DNA of 53,758 nt, from assembly GCA_020722815.1 (NCBI GenBank), contig DYKB01000048.1, positions 1-53,758 on the forward strand. The letters are read 5' to 3'. Shown piece after piece: positions 36,447 through 45,217 of the stretch. The translations under genes and the position numbers were made by a program. Each line of letters begins with the position of its first letter. The first letter of the stretch is position 1. The notes below the pieces were generated by a model, which was given only the letters and a program-made list of their open reading frames with translations, made no database searches and was not told the origin of the DNA. The DNA comes from Caldithrix sp. (lineage in GTDB: Bacteria; Zhuqueibacterota; Zhuqueibacteria; Thermofontimicrobiales; Sulfurfontimicrobiaceae).

Positions 36447-37853
36447 TTACTGAGTTTTACTACTTTTCTCCATTGTTAATTCTTTAGCAATCTTTGCTAA
36501 CAATGGTTTATTATAACGTACATTATATTTATCACGTAATTGCTCAACCAATTCATCCCGTCTTTCCAGCATTCGCTTATTTTTGAGATCACCTTTTACC
36601 GTGCTGGCGACTTCTTCATAGGTTGCTTTCCATTTATCGGGATTTTTTTGATGATATTCTCGGGCATCCGCATCACTGATAATGACTTTGTGAGCAATTT
36701 CTTCATTTAAATATCTGTTTAATAGCGTCCTATTCTCTTTGTTGACGAGCTGATCCTGAATGAATTCATTCTGATCAACTTTCTTTTCCAGCGCATCCAG
36801 GTACATTAAGTATTGCGAGATGTAGTCATCAACAAAGTGGTTGAGATCAATTTCAGTTAATTTTGACAGGGCAGAAAATTGCATGGCCTGATTAAAACTG
36901 GAAATAAAGCTGAACAGGGAAATCGAGTCCTGATGGATTTGAATAAATGTTTTGGACAAATCCGATTCATTCAATTGGCGAGGATCGATGGCCCCTCGAT
37001 TTTCTTTTGTCACATAAGCAGCGATAACGGGCTGAAAATATTCTTGATGGACGAGAACCGGATATTTCTTCCGAAGCGTTTTAACAAGTTGTCGCTGTTG
37101 ATCATATTTATAAATAATTTGTGCCTCGGAAACCAGTTCTTTTTCAATCTGATCGAACGGTTTTAAATCTTTATTTGCATGCTTTTTATCAAGCTTGATT
37201 ATTGTCCAGACAGGTATGGTATAAAATGGCTTACTGACTTCTCCTTCTCTCATTTTTATTAATTCGGGAAAAATATCCGGATGTAACTGTTCACCATAAA
37301 TGACATCTTTCAATTTTTGATAACGAGGGAAGCTAAAGTCGGTTTCTTCCTTTTGGGGTATAATAATTTTTTGACCGGCTAAAATCGATTTATAAATTGA
37401 ATCAGCGGTACTATATGAATTTGTTTGTACCAGGTCTAAATCATATTTAAATGACTTTTTTTCATGATATTTATGTAAATCTTCCTTCAAAATGGTCATT
37501 TGTTCATAGAGAATCGGATGATTACTTGCCAGTAAATTAACACGGTAATCCCGAATATCATGGGCGATTTTGGCTTCTTGTGGAAACCCGAGATCGTAGG
37601 CATCCTGGATCAATAAATAATCTGGTTCCAGGGTCCCTTTTATAAATTTTTCAAGTGTTGCGGCACTAAATTCCTTTTGGCTTCCATAATCTTTGGTGAG
37701 TTTGTAGCGACGAACAAAGACGCCTGGTCTTAAACCGACGTTTTTAATTTGCATAACATAATCGTCACTCACAGTTTCTTGTTTTGCACAACCAAAAATG
37801 AACACTATTGCGAATAGTAAATTCATTACCAATCGACTAGTCAATTGTCTCAT
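36447..37853 (-). CDS. SurA/PpiC-like lipoprotein, second copy type
   Basis: A 468-aa lipoprotein with lipobox IFGC (Cys 22). After the Cys, VMQIKNVGLRPGVFVRRYKLT plays the role of the opening strand and helix of SurA-type chaperones. A long helical region (about 50-130) is followed by a section with repeated short beta elements (KIIIPQKEE, FYTIPVWTIIKLDKK) that may be a decayed parvulin domain at about 130-225. The second half is helical, with NKENRTLLNRYLNEEIAHKVIISDADAREYHQKNPDKW near residues 385-420, a common pattern in PpiC-type lipoproteins. It shares architecture, but little obvious sequence, with 5293-6846. Likely a periplasmic folding factor for exported proteins encoded around it. 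GGGAT lies upstream of ATG 37853. The PPIase active site is not evident. Confidence 0.65.
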   Translation of the reverse strand: MRQLTSRLVMNLLFAIVFIFGCAKQETVSDDYVMQIKNVGLRPGVFVRRYKLTKDYGSQKEFSAATLEKFIKGTLEPDYLLIQDAYDLGFPQEAKIAHDIRDYRVNLLASNHPILYEQMTILKEDLHKYHEKKSFKYDLDLVQTNSYSTADSIYKSILAGQKIIIPQKEETDFSFPRYQKLKDVIYGEQLHPDIFPELIKMREGEVSKPFYTIPVWTIIKLDKKHANKDLKPFDQIEKELVSEAQIIYKYDQQRQLVKTLRKKYPVLVHQEYFQPVIAAYVTKENRGAIDPRQLNESDLSKTFIQIHQDSISLFSFISSFNQAMQFSALSKLTEIDLNHFVDDYISQYLMYLDALEKKVDQNEFIQDQLVNKENRTLLNRYLNEEIAHKVIISDADAREYHQKNPDKWKATYEEVASTVKGDLKNKRMLERRDELVEQLRDKYNVRYNKPLLAKIAKELTMEKSSKTQ

Positions 37854-37882
37854 TTGAATCCCGTTCGTTTTAAAGTTATAAA

Positions 37883-37910
37883 AGGGCGAGTACTGGTCAG
37901 TGCTCGCCCT
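37883..37910 (-). terminator. Rho-independent-type terminator after the beta-propeller gene
   Basis: Inverted repeat AGGGCGAGTACTG / CAGTGCTCGCCCT with a 2-nt loop (GT) and one G-T pair. On the minus strand it is followed by TTTATA. It lies 25 bp after the stop of the gene at 37935-39941. Confidence 0.75.
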
Positions 37911-37934
37911 CTTTCGTTCATGAATCAGTGGGTC

Positions 37935-39941
37935 CTACTTCTGTAACAGCATTTTTCGCATTTTCGTACCAGATTCAGTTTCTAATTTGTAGAAATATAC
38001 ACCATTTCCAACCAAATTGCCACTAAAATCTGTTCCGTCCCAGGTGGCATCATAAGAACCAGCCGCAACGGCCTGATTCATCAATGTTTTTACTTTTTGA
38101 CCTAACACGTTATAAACGTTCAGGGCAACTTTACCGGTGGGAGCGGTAAAATGAATCAAGGTCGTCGGATTGAACGGATTGGGATAGTTTTGATCCAAAC
38201 TAAACTCCTGAAGTACACCGACAGGATTTGAGTTAACACCCGTCATCGTGGCCAGGTCAAATGAACGATAAACGACATTTACCTGTTCCACATCTGGTTT
38301 CCGGATGGGGAGCCCAAAACCCTGATGGCCGGTATAGGACTGAAATTTATCCTGATATTCATCAACATAAGTCAGGATTCGGTCACGTCCCGGTAATCCA
38401 TCTTCAAAGTATATCATATGGATTTTATTATCGATAACATCATTATAAGCCGAAACCGTGGTCTCGTCTTTTTCTGGAGTAGCTGTGATATTATGAGGTG
38501 CGGACCAGCTTGCGCCATCAGTGGAAACAACAACTTTAATATCCTGTTTATAGGCATAATAAGGATTGGCGAATGTCCATTCAACGTCTGCTAATGGAAG
38601 AACTTCACCCTGCATTTCTTCATAAACGCAAACCAGTTTTGGTTCGCCTGCAGTAACGTCTTTATTGACAACTAAGTCAAAGTTGCTGATGGGACCATCA
38701 TTGATATAGTCCCCCCAGGCGGCAATACCACTGTCGGCAACGCCGAAATTATACCACAAATATTTTTCGCCAGCCAATGGGTAAGTACATTCTGCTACCA
38801 ATACATGACCCGTTGATGTGGTTGCCATTGTTGGCATATTGCTATTCCAGTGACGGAGTTGCGGTTTTGGATGCACAGTACCATCATAAAATACCGCCAT
38901 CGTATCGCCAGCAATTGCACTGTAGGTATTGGTCCAGGCATCAACTAAACCTTTTCCAACCCAGTTTGACGTATCAACATAGACGTCCATATAGGTCGCT
39001 TCATAAACCAGATGTAAAACATCACCATCATAGGCAACCTGCAGATCGGTGTAAGGCTTTGGATCATTATTTGGAATATTAGTGCCTTTTGCGGAATTGG
39101 TGGTATCAAACAGCATCATGAAAGTACCATCATTCATTCCATCTTTATAATTTTCTGGCCACACTTCACCACCGAAGGTCCCAATCGTAACATCAATATT
39201 ACAAAATGGATGTAAACCAGCAATAGCCACTTTTTGACCATCGGCTGAAACAGCGACATCAGCACCTTTTGTGGCATTGCGACGTAAATGGCCAGGAACA
39301 TTTTTTCCCGGGACCGCATTCGCTGCATCAACAAAATACATCTGATAGATTTCGCCAAAGTTGGTTCCATCAAAATTCCAGTAACCAATCGCATCACCAC
39401 CGGGATTTGACAGAATACAATGGGCAATACCATTGACTTCATCAACAACCATAGCAATTGGATTGGCGTAATGTGGATCATGGTAGTAATTTTTATCCTG
39501 CTGAATGCCGAGGGGTTCAATTCTTTGTCCATCAGCACTCACTTTTGCCATTGCCTGTAAATGCATGGCCGGGCCGTAACCGTACATTCTGTTACCGACA
39601 CCATAATATAAATAAACTGGCGTGCCATTTTTACCGCCACCAATATAAACCAAACCGGGTTGAATTGGCTTATCAGGTTCCTGAGAAGGAATTTCTAATT
39701 TGATACCGTCAGTTACGTTGGCATACATGACTTGATAGCCGGTATCCGAAGCGGTGCACCAGGTTTTACAATAAGCAATATGAACTTTGCCGGCATCATC
39801 CATGGTAATTTGGCGGCCCCAGGTTCCAACATACCAGTAATTCTGGCAGTCATTACCTGTCTGGTCAACAACAACCGGCGCCTGAGCGAAAAGTAAACTG
39901 CTTAATACTAAAATAGCTAAAATTGAAATCAGCTTTTTCAT
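37935..39941 (-). CDS. Secreted beta-propeller-like protein with type IX-type sorting domain
   Basis: A 668-aa exported protein from ATG 39941, with AAGGAG at 39949-39954. The signal peptide (MKKLISILAILVLSSLLFAQ) ends at residue 20. The body (about 25-570) consists of repeated beta segments with sialidase/BNR-like phrases (DDAGKVHIAYCKT, VVVSTDGASWSAP, NKIHMIYFEDG), consistent with a propeller. The last ~80 residues (NYPNPFNPTTLIHF, VYNVLGQKVKTL, WDGTDFSGNLVGNGVYFYKL, MRKMLLQK) are a classic type IX / FlgD-like C-terminal domain. It resembles glycan-recognising or sialidase-like propellers, but I see no RIP motif or clear catalytic set, so enzymatic activity is not claimed. It stands alone with its own terminator and a long AT-rich upstream region. 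Confidence 0.85.
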   Translation of the reverse strand: MKKLISILAILVLSSLLFAQAPVVVDQTGNDCQNYWYVGTWGRQITMDDAGKVHIAYCKTWCTASDTGYQVMYANVTDGIKLEIPSQEPDKPIQPGLVYIGGGKNGTPVYLYYGVGNRMYGYGPAMHLQAMAKVSADGQRIEPLGIQQDKNYYHDPHYANPIAMVVDEVNGIAHCILSNPGGDAIGYWNFDGTNFGEIYQMYFVDAANAVPGKNVPGHLRRNATKGADVAVSADGQKVAIAGLHPFCNIDVTIGTFGGEVWPENYKDGMNDGTFMMLFDTTNSAKGTNIPNNDPKPYTDLQVAYDGDVLHLVYEATYMDVYVDTSNWVGKGLVDAWTNTYSAIAGDTMAVFYDGTVHPKPQLRHWNSNMPTMATTSTGHVLVAECTYPLAGEKYLWYNFGVADSGIAAWGDYINDGPISNFDLVVNKDVTAGEPKLVCVYEEMQGEVLPLADVEWTFANPYYAYKQDIKVVVSTDGASWSAPHNITATPEKDETTVSAYNDVIDNKIHMIYFEDGLPGRDRILTYVDEYQDKFQSYTGHQGFGLPIRKPDVEQVNVVYRSFDLATMTGVNSNPVGVLQEFSLDQNYPNPFNPTTLIHFTAPTGKVALNVYNVLGQKVKTLMNQAVAAGSYDATWDGTDFSGNLVGNGVYFYKLETESGTKMRKMLLQK

Positions 39942-40392
39942 TTTTTGTCTCCTTAAATAAAATTTTAACAATTAGTTAAGTAAATTAAAGCCTGGTTTAA
40001 TTTTTTAAAAATCACCTCCTTCGTTTTAATTTAACCGGCAGAATTGTTTTGGCATATCTGATTAGAAATTTATCAAAATCACCGGTTTGTTATTTTAGTT
40101 ATGATGAAAAAGTATTCACTTTGAGTTTTAAGCTGAATACCTGCTTCTATTAGGTTATTTTGTACTTAAAAAAAACTATTTTAAAAAATAATTCGGCTCA
40201 TATTGGATATTTCTACATTGTACCTGAGCTCGTTTCTGGCTTCAGGCATCATATTTCCGTTATTGAGAAAGTTCTATTCCGCGCAAATTTGTCATCAGAT
40301 TTCAATTTTAAAGTGAGTCATTTTCTGAAAGTATTTGCCATTGTCATTATGCCAAAATTTTCTAATAGCCGGCCCGACGGATCGGATGATTT
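39942..40392. other. AT-rich upstream region of the beta-propeller gene
   Basis: No gene can be supported. A further purine-rich stretch (GGAGGTGAT on the minus strand, about 40012-40020) lies well upstream of the start and could belong to a longer leader. The promoter of the beta-propeller gene is probably here, but I cannot mark it. Confidence 0.4.
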
Positions 40393-40755
40393 TCAGGTAA
40401 AAGCCGTGACATTTCTTTTTTTTGTGAAAACAATTTGATAGTTTAATTTATAAAATAGTGCTGTATTTTTAGCGTTTTTTGATAGATATATTGAAATAAT
40501 ACTCAAATTCAGGAGATATCTCCAAAAGTTTAAATATTCGAGTGCTGGAATGTGTAAATTTGTTCGTTTATTTTTATGATGGGTACTCGATTTTTTCCGG
40601 GAGGTGTCGATATTCCCTGGTTCTGAATCTTGTTTGTCATTGTTTATATATAAATAGTTTCCACTGGCTGGTATCTTGGTTTGAATGAGGTTAAGAATAA
40701 CATCACTATTCAGATTTCTTAACAAACGATGGTTGCCTGTTAAAGATTTTTCCAT
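40393..40755 (-). pseudogene. Possible remnant of a ROK-family regulator N-terminus
   Basis: The frame starts at ATG 40755 with TGNHRLLRNLNSDVILNLIQ, which resembles the opening of ROK (NagC/XylR/Mlc-type) regulators, where GN..LL...N...IL..I begins the DNA-binding helix-turn-helix. After about residue 32 the similarity stops in this frame. A fragment like PPGKNRVPIIKIN, reminiscent of the GRKP..L.IN element after the ROK helix-turn-helix, appears in another frame. No sugar-kinase domain follows. If correct, a sugar-responsive repressor has decayed here. The frame is AT-rich with a weak ribosome site, and chance similarity cannot be excluded. Confidence 0.35.
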
Positions 40756-41466
40756 TTTCTGTTATTCAATTTATTAGTGAGAAGGTGAAAGTTTGTTTTC
40801 AACTAAAAAAAACTAAGATTAATATATCAAATTTATATATATTTGTCAAGCAAAATTTTAAATTTTTTTAATGTTATCAAATTTAATGTTAATTATCAAG
40901 AAATGATATGATTCGTACGAGACAGCAAAAAACCTTTCAGTGGCCTGGAAGTGGAAGAATCGCTGATTTGAGGCTCCGGAATGAAACCGCGGCTATTTTG
41001 TTGAATCGTCAATCGCAACAGAATCCCCTCCGATTACGAATTAGGTCCTTATTGCAAAATATATTCTGTTTATTTTTAGTAAAAATTTAATCGACAATTC
41101 TTTTTAATTTGGTGCTATCGATGAAAATTTTGTTTAGAGCTGTAGATGAGCTGATTCATATTCGGTTTCATCCAGATGACGGATTAAGTAGATGAATTGA
41201 TGGTAATTTATTTTAAATTCCAAATAACTTATCATCGAGAACCGATTATCAAAGAGAGGTGATGAGCGTCACACCTGGCAACCAGTCGTTGAATTTATGT
41301 GCTGCTTTTTTGGTTCAGGTTGGTTTGTCTTCTAAAAAATAGTTTTTCAATTTTATTTTTTTAATTTATTCAGGATTAAATTTTAAAAATGATAACCGTT
41401 TACAATAAAAAAAATTTTCATCGACTTGACGCTTTAAAATTCAGCGGTATTGGGGCTGGAATTTGC
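40756..41466. other. Long AT-rich gap downstream of rpmG
   Basis: No gene recognised. At 41251-41287 a stretch reading TTATCAAAGAGAGGTGATG then CACCTGGCAACCAG resembles the 5' half of a SAM-I riboswitch, but the 3' half is not seen (see findings). Confidence 0.4.
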
Positions 41467-41513
41467 AAAAAAAAAAAAATGGTGTAAGTTGTTATGTCAC
41501 TTACACCATTTTT
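41467..41513 (-). terminator. Terminator of rpmG
   Basis: A perfect 10-bp stem TGGTGTAAGT (41480-41489) / ACTTACACCA (41499-41508) with a 9-nt loop. Runs of A (41467-41479) and T (41509-41513) flank it, giving a long U-tract on the minus strand, 35 bp after the rpmG stop. It could also act in the other direction. Confidence 0.85.
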
Positions 41514-41543
41514 AGGTAGAAGCTTTTTAAATATAATAACTAT

Positions 41544-41708
41544 CTATTTGGCTTCTTTATAAAGAACATGTTTTTTAGCGATTGGATCATATTTTTTAAG
41601 TTCCAACCGTTGGGTCGAATTTCTTTTGTTCTTCATTGAATAATAAATATGCGAGCTTTCTGAACTCTTCATTTTAATAAGTAACCGGTTCCCTTTTTTT
41701 GCAGCCAT
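41544..41708 (-). CDS. rpmG: Ribosomal protein bL33
   Basis: A 54-aa large-subunit ribosomal protein. The start MAAKKGNRLLIKMKSSESSH, the centre YYSMKNKRNSTQRLELKKYD and the end KKHVLYKEAK match bL33 throughout. It lacks the CxxC pairs of the zinc-binding form, so it is the zinc-independent type. AGGAGG at 41716-41721 lies 7 nt before ATG 41708, and a strong terminator follows, so it is probably transcribed alone. The gene is easily missed because of its size. It is divergent from proB. Confidence 0.95.
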   Translation of the reverse strand: MAAKKGNRLLIKMKSSESSHIYYSMKNKRNSTQRLELKKYDPIAKKHVLYKEAK

Positions 41709-42044
41709 TCAAAGACCTCCTCATTGAAAGTGTATTTTTGAGATTTTAACGTATATTTAAAGCCGATGGTTCTATTTTGTTCCCGGAAAAAAAGCAGATT
41801 TATAAAATTTTTTGTAACTATTCAGGTTGGCTGGTTCACGGTTCATAGTTAGAATAGCTTCGTTTTTAATATTTCTTAATCCTGAACCTGAGTTAATAAT
41901 CTTTTTATCGATTTTCAGGATTGATTTAGCATCATTTATGCCAAACAACTCTTGATATTCATCAAATGATTTTTTATATTCTGGCTTTCATTTTCAAAAG
42001 CGATAAATCGTCAGCAAAATCAAATTCTATTGGATATTAATGAA
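41709..42044. other. Divergent promoter region between rpmG and proB
   Basis: About 335 bp, AT-rich, with the rpmG ribosome site at 41716-41721. Promoters of both genes should lie here, but no convincing -35/-10 pair is marked. No hairpin or further gene is seen. Confidence 0.45.
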
Positions 42045-43190
42045 ATGCAAACATTCAAGTCGATTCAAATTCCAGATTGGAAGCGTGCGGTGATAAAAGT
42101 CGGCAGTGCATTGGTCGCACCAGATGGTAAAGGATGCAGTACGCGTTATTTATTGGCATTAGCGAGCTTTATTATTGAAAGCCGAAAGCGTAACCGGGAG
42201 GTTATCGTCGTCTCTTCAGGTGCTGTTGCCGCCGGACTTTCCACCCAGCCACAATTTCAACTTAAATCACAGCGCTCTATTCCTGAAAAACAGGCGTTGG
42301 CTGCAATTGGGCAATCTTTGTTGATGGCCAGTTGGAGCCGTTTTTTTGATTTTCCGTGTGCCCAATTGCTATTGACTTATGACGATATTCTCAATCGGCG
42401 TCGCTTTAATAATGCCCGAAACGCTTTGAAAGAACTATTAGCGATGGGCGCCCTGCCAATCGTCAATGAAAATGATACGGTTGCTGTCCATGAATTAAAG
42501 GTAGGGGATAATGATAATTTGGCTGCTTACGTTGCTGATTTGGCTGAAGCGGATTTGCTTATTATCTGTTCGGATGTGAATGGGTTATATAACGCCGATC
42601 CCCGTAATAATCCCGCCGCGCAACTTATACCGGTAGTTGAGAAAATCGATGACAGCATCTATGAACTGGCCGGCTGCGGGAAGGGACCGCTTGGAACTGG
42701 CGGCATGCGAACGAAAATTCAGGCAGCCGATAAGGCCACGGCACGGGGAATTGACACGCTTATTATTAATGGAAAGGAAGCCGCCTCTTTTGAAGCCTTG
42801 ATGAAGGGACAATTGCCGGGTACTATTTTCCGGAGAACTCAAAATCCCATGGCCGCCAAAAAACACTGGCTTTTATATGCAATTCCATATTCCGGTACCA
42901 TTTATGTCGATGAAGGCGCGGCAAAAGCAATTTGCAAAAAGGGTGCTTCATTGCTCGCTTCTGGTGTTTCCAAAGTGGAAGGAAAATTTACACATGGCGA
43001 AGCGGTTAAAATTGTCACCCAAAATGGGGACCAGGTGAAGGAAATTGCCAAAGGAGTCTCCCAATATAGTGCACATGATTTACAAAAAATAAGAGGACAT
43101 CAAAGTCATGAAATTGAAAATTTGCTGGGTTATTTTTTTACAGAAGAAGTGGTTCATCGGGATGAGATGGTGCTTTTAAATAGTACCTAA
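42045..43190 (+). CDS. proB: Glutamate 5-kinase with PUA domain
   Basis: The first enzyme of proline synthesis, which phosphorylates glutamate with ATP to gamma-glutamyl phosphate in the cytoplasm. From ATG 42045 it has 381 aa. The amino-acid kinase domain (about 12-260) shows VIKVGSALVAPDGKG, VVSSGAVAAGL, IVNENDTVAV and GTGGMRTKIQAADKATARG. A PUA domain (about 275-365) follows, as in the long bacterial form. A TTG start at 42030 is an alternative; neither has a strong Shine-Dalgarno sequence. The stop TAA (43188-43190) lies within the terminal repeat of the adjacent MITE-like element. proA follows after 301 bp of repeats, so the pair is probably still one functional unit but physically split. 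Confidence 0.96.
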   Translation: MQTFKSIQIPDWKRAVIKVGSALVAPDGKGCSTRYLLALASFIIESRKRNREVIVVSSGAVAAGLSTQPQFQLKSQRSIPEKQALAAIGQSLLMASWSRFFDFPCAQLLLTYDDILNRRRFNNARNALKELLAMGALPIVNENDTVAVHELKVGDNDNLAAYVADLAEADLLIICSDVNGLYNADPRNNPAAQLIPVVEKIDDSIYELAGCGKGPLGTGGMRTKIQAADKATARGIDTLIINGKEAASFEALMKGQLPGTIFRRTQNPMAAKKHWLLYAIPYSGTIYVDEGAAKAICKKGASLLASGVSKVEGKFTHGEAVKIVTQNGDQVKEIAKGVSQYSAHDLQKIRGHQSHEIENLLGYFFTEEVVHRDEMVLLNST

Positions 43191-43331
43191 AATTCTAAAA
43201 TGGAAATTTTTGATGTTCAGAATCAATGTAGTACCCCCTCCTGCCTCCCCCAAATTCTAAAAAGCGGAATTTGGGAGAGACAGAGGGGGTCAAGACTTCA
43301 GCGAAAACGATTCATTTTAGAATTTCAGGTA
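43184..43331. mobile_element. MITE-like element, ACCTAAAATTCTAAAATG family, copy B
   Basis: The left end ACCTAAAATTCTAAAATGG is matched inversely by CATTTTAGAATTTCAGGT at the right. Inside, CCCCCTCCTGCCTCCCCC against GGGAGAGACAGAGGGGG and AAATTC/GGAATTT pair as in copy A (11656-11873), but the second inner hairpin is missing. The left end overlaps the last codons of proB and provides its stop. Confidence 0.8.
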
Positions 43332-43473
43332 GTAAATAGTGTTTGTCTGAAAAAACATCCTGTGCTGTCATTACGACGAAGCAATCTCCAGTGATACCAA
43401 AGGGGGATTGCTTCGGCAAAAGCGTCTCGCGATGACAGGTCCTGGTATTTTCGGACAGACTCTAAATCGTAAA
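43330..43473. mobile_element. MITE-like element, GTGTCTGTCCG family, copy B
   Basis: The left end AGTAAATAGTGTTTGTCTGA and right end TCGGACAGACTCTAAATCGT form imperfect inverted termini. The interior hairpin (TGTCATTACGACGAAGCAATC ... GATTGCTTCGGCAAAAGCG, CTCGCGATGACA) matches copy A at 27197-27353 apart from its length. It abuts copy B of the other family without spacing. Confidence 0.78.
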
Positions 43474-43491
43474 TAGTTTGGAGTTAAAGCG

Positions 43492-44790
43492 ATGACCAAT
43501 ATACAAAATGATAAAAATTATGATTTTCTGGATAAATTCGCCCGCGATGCGAAACAGGCTGCCCGAAAATTCAGTCATTTGAAAAGTAATGAAAAAAATA
43601 ATGCATTGAACAGAATGGCAGAAGCCCTCATTGATAAGATGGAAATGATTTTGGCGGCCAATGCAATCGATGTTAAAAATGCACAACAGAAAAAACTGGC
43701 GCCGGCACTTCTTGATCGCCTGGTTTTAAATTCAGAACGACTGAACAATATGGCAAAAGCAATTCATGAAGTGGCGGAACTACCGGATCCGGTTGGGGAT
43801 ATTTCAAATGTTCGGATTCGTCCCAATGGTTTACAGGTTGGTCGGATGCGAATTCCCCTGGGCGTGATTGCGATGATTTATGAAGCCCGGCCCAATGTTA
43901 CATCGGATGCAGCCGCACTTTGTTTAAAGGCGGGTAATGCGGTTATCTTGCGCGGGGGCTCGGAAGCCTTTCAAACGAATACGGCCATTATCAAAATTCT
44001 TCATCAGGCGTTGGAATCCTGCCATTTGCCAACGGCAGCGATTACTTTTATTCCAACCACCGAACGTGATGCCATGGTGGAATTATTGAAACTGGATCAA
44101 TATATCGATTTGGTGATTCCACGGGGCGGGGAAGGCCTGATTCGCTTTGTAGCCGAAAACAGTCGGATTCCGGTTATCAAGCATTACAAAGGTATTTGTC
44201 ATTTATATGTCGATGAAGATGCTAACCTGAATATTGCGATGAATTTGCTGATTGATGGCAAATTGTCGCGGCCGGGGGTTTGTAATGCGCTGGAAACTTT
44301 ATTGGTTCATGAAAAAATTGCAGAAAATTTTTTAAAAACAGCCGGCGACCTGTTAAAAAATCAGGGTGTTGAAATTCGGGGCTGTCAACGAACTTCACAA
44401 ATCCTGCCTTTTGCTAAAATTGCGACTGACGATGATTATGCCACAGAATATCTGGGATTGATTATTTCGGTTAAGGTTGTTAACGATATGGATGAAGCAA
44501 TTGACCATATCGGAAAATTTGGATCGAATCATACCGAGGTAATTGTGACTGACCATCTGCCTGCAGCACAGCGATTCATCCGTGAAGTCCATTCATCTGT
44601 CGTGGCTGTTAACGCCTCTTCGCGTTTTTCTGATGGTGGTGAATTGGGACTGGGTGCCGAAATTGGTATTTCCACCACCAAATTACATGCGTATGGCCCC
44701 ATGGGACTCGAAGCCCTGACCACCCAGAAGTTTGTTCTTTTGGGGGAAGGGCAGACGCGGCATGAGATAAAAACAATTTTGAATAAATAG
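43492..44790 (+). CDS. proA: Gamma-glutamyl phosphate reductase
   Basis: The second enzyme of proline synthesis, which uses NADPH to reduce gamma-glutamyl phosphate to glutamate semialdehyde. It has 432 aa and a full aldehyde-dehydrogenase-like fold: MIYEARPNVTSDAAALCLKAG in the N-terminal region (first part MIYEARPNVT), AVILRGGSEAF, IPRGGEGLIRFV, and SRPGVCNALETLLVH with the catalytic Cys264. The end, SSRFSDGGELGLGAEIGIST, is also diagnostic. GGAG lies about 10 nt before ATG 43492. It follows proB in the usual order but with two repeat elements between. The gene looks intact. Confidence 0.97.
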   Translation: MTNIQNDKNYDFLDKFARDAKQAARKFSHLKSNEKNNALNRMAEALIDKMEMILAANAIDVKNAQQKKLAPALLDRLVLNSERLNNMAKAIHEVAELPDPVGDISNVRIRPNGLQVGRMRIPLGVIAMIYEARPNVTSDAAALCLKAGNAVILRGGSEAFQTNTAIIKILHQALESCHLPTAAITFIPTTERDAMVELLKLDQYIDLVIPRGGEGLIRFVAENSRIPVIKHYKGICHLYVDEDANLNIAMNLLIDGKLSRPGVCNALETLLVHEKIAENFLKTAGDLLKNQGVEIRGCQRTSQILPFAKIATDDDYATEYLGLIISVKVVNDMDEAIDHIGKFGSNHTEVIVTDHLPAAQRFIREVHSSVVAVNASSRFSDGGELGLGAEIGISTTKLHAYGPMGLEALTTQKFVLLGEGQTRHEIKTILNK

Positions 44791-44830
44791 TGTTGCTGTA
44801 TTTACATCAGCTTTTGGGAAGGGATCATCT

Positions 44831-45217
44831 ATGAAAAAAATAATTCTTCTCGTTTTTATCATCGGAAAACTTTTCGCCCAGGATGAGCAGCAAATTAAAC
44901 AAATCCGGGCCGAATATGCCCTGGTTAAAAGTACTGTTACGACTTTTCAAAGAGATGCTACCGCAGCACCGGATTCGATTTTACTGGATGCGGATGCGTT
45001 TTATTATCGTGATCGACAAAATAATATTCGGTTGGTTGAATTAAGATTACAGCGCACTGATGGACGCCAGCATCACGAGTATTATTTTAAAAATAATCAG
45101 CTATTTTTTGTTTATAAAGAAGTTCAGGAATATAATGCCCCCTGCTGGATGACCGATGAAGCTTTTAAACAAGGCGGCAATGAACTTTATGATCCCAAAA
45201 AGACCAAAATTTATTAA
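44831..45217 (+). CDS. Small secreted protein of unknown family, probably truncated
   Basis: 128 aa with a signal peptide (MKKIILLVFIIGKLFAQ). The rest is one small alpha/beta domain with YYFKNNQLFFVYKEVQEYNAP, which resembles short periplasmic proteins of Bacteroidota-like genomes that I cannot name. It ends KKTKIY, then TAA. The next in-frame codons read N-R and then run into a different protein (see 45218-45877). Relatives, as far as I recall, continue with a YENR-type segment here, so TAA may be a GAA-to-TAA change close to a fusion point. AAGGGATC lies upstream of ATG 44831. It lies 40 bp after proA and could be cotranscribed with it. Confidence 0.6.
   Translation: MKKIILLVFIIGKLFAQDEQQIKQIRAEYALVKSTVTTFQRDATAAPDSILLDADAFYYRDRQNNIRLVELRLQRTDGRQHHEYYFKNNQLFFVYKEVQEYNAPCWMTDEAFKQGGNELYDPKKTKIY

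Noticed and set aside
40160..40438. 92-codon plus-strand frame
   Set aside because: AT-rich sequence, no ribosome site, no similarity noticed; it overlaps the possible ROK remnant on the other strand.
40908..41090. 60-codon plus-strand frame
   Set aside because: No ribosome site, composition of intergenic DNA, and no family resemblance.
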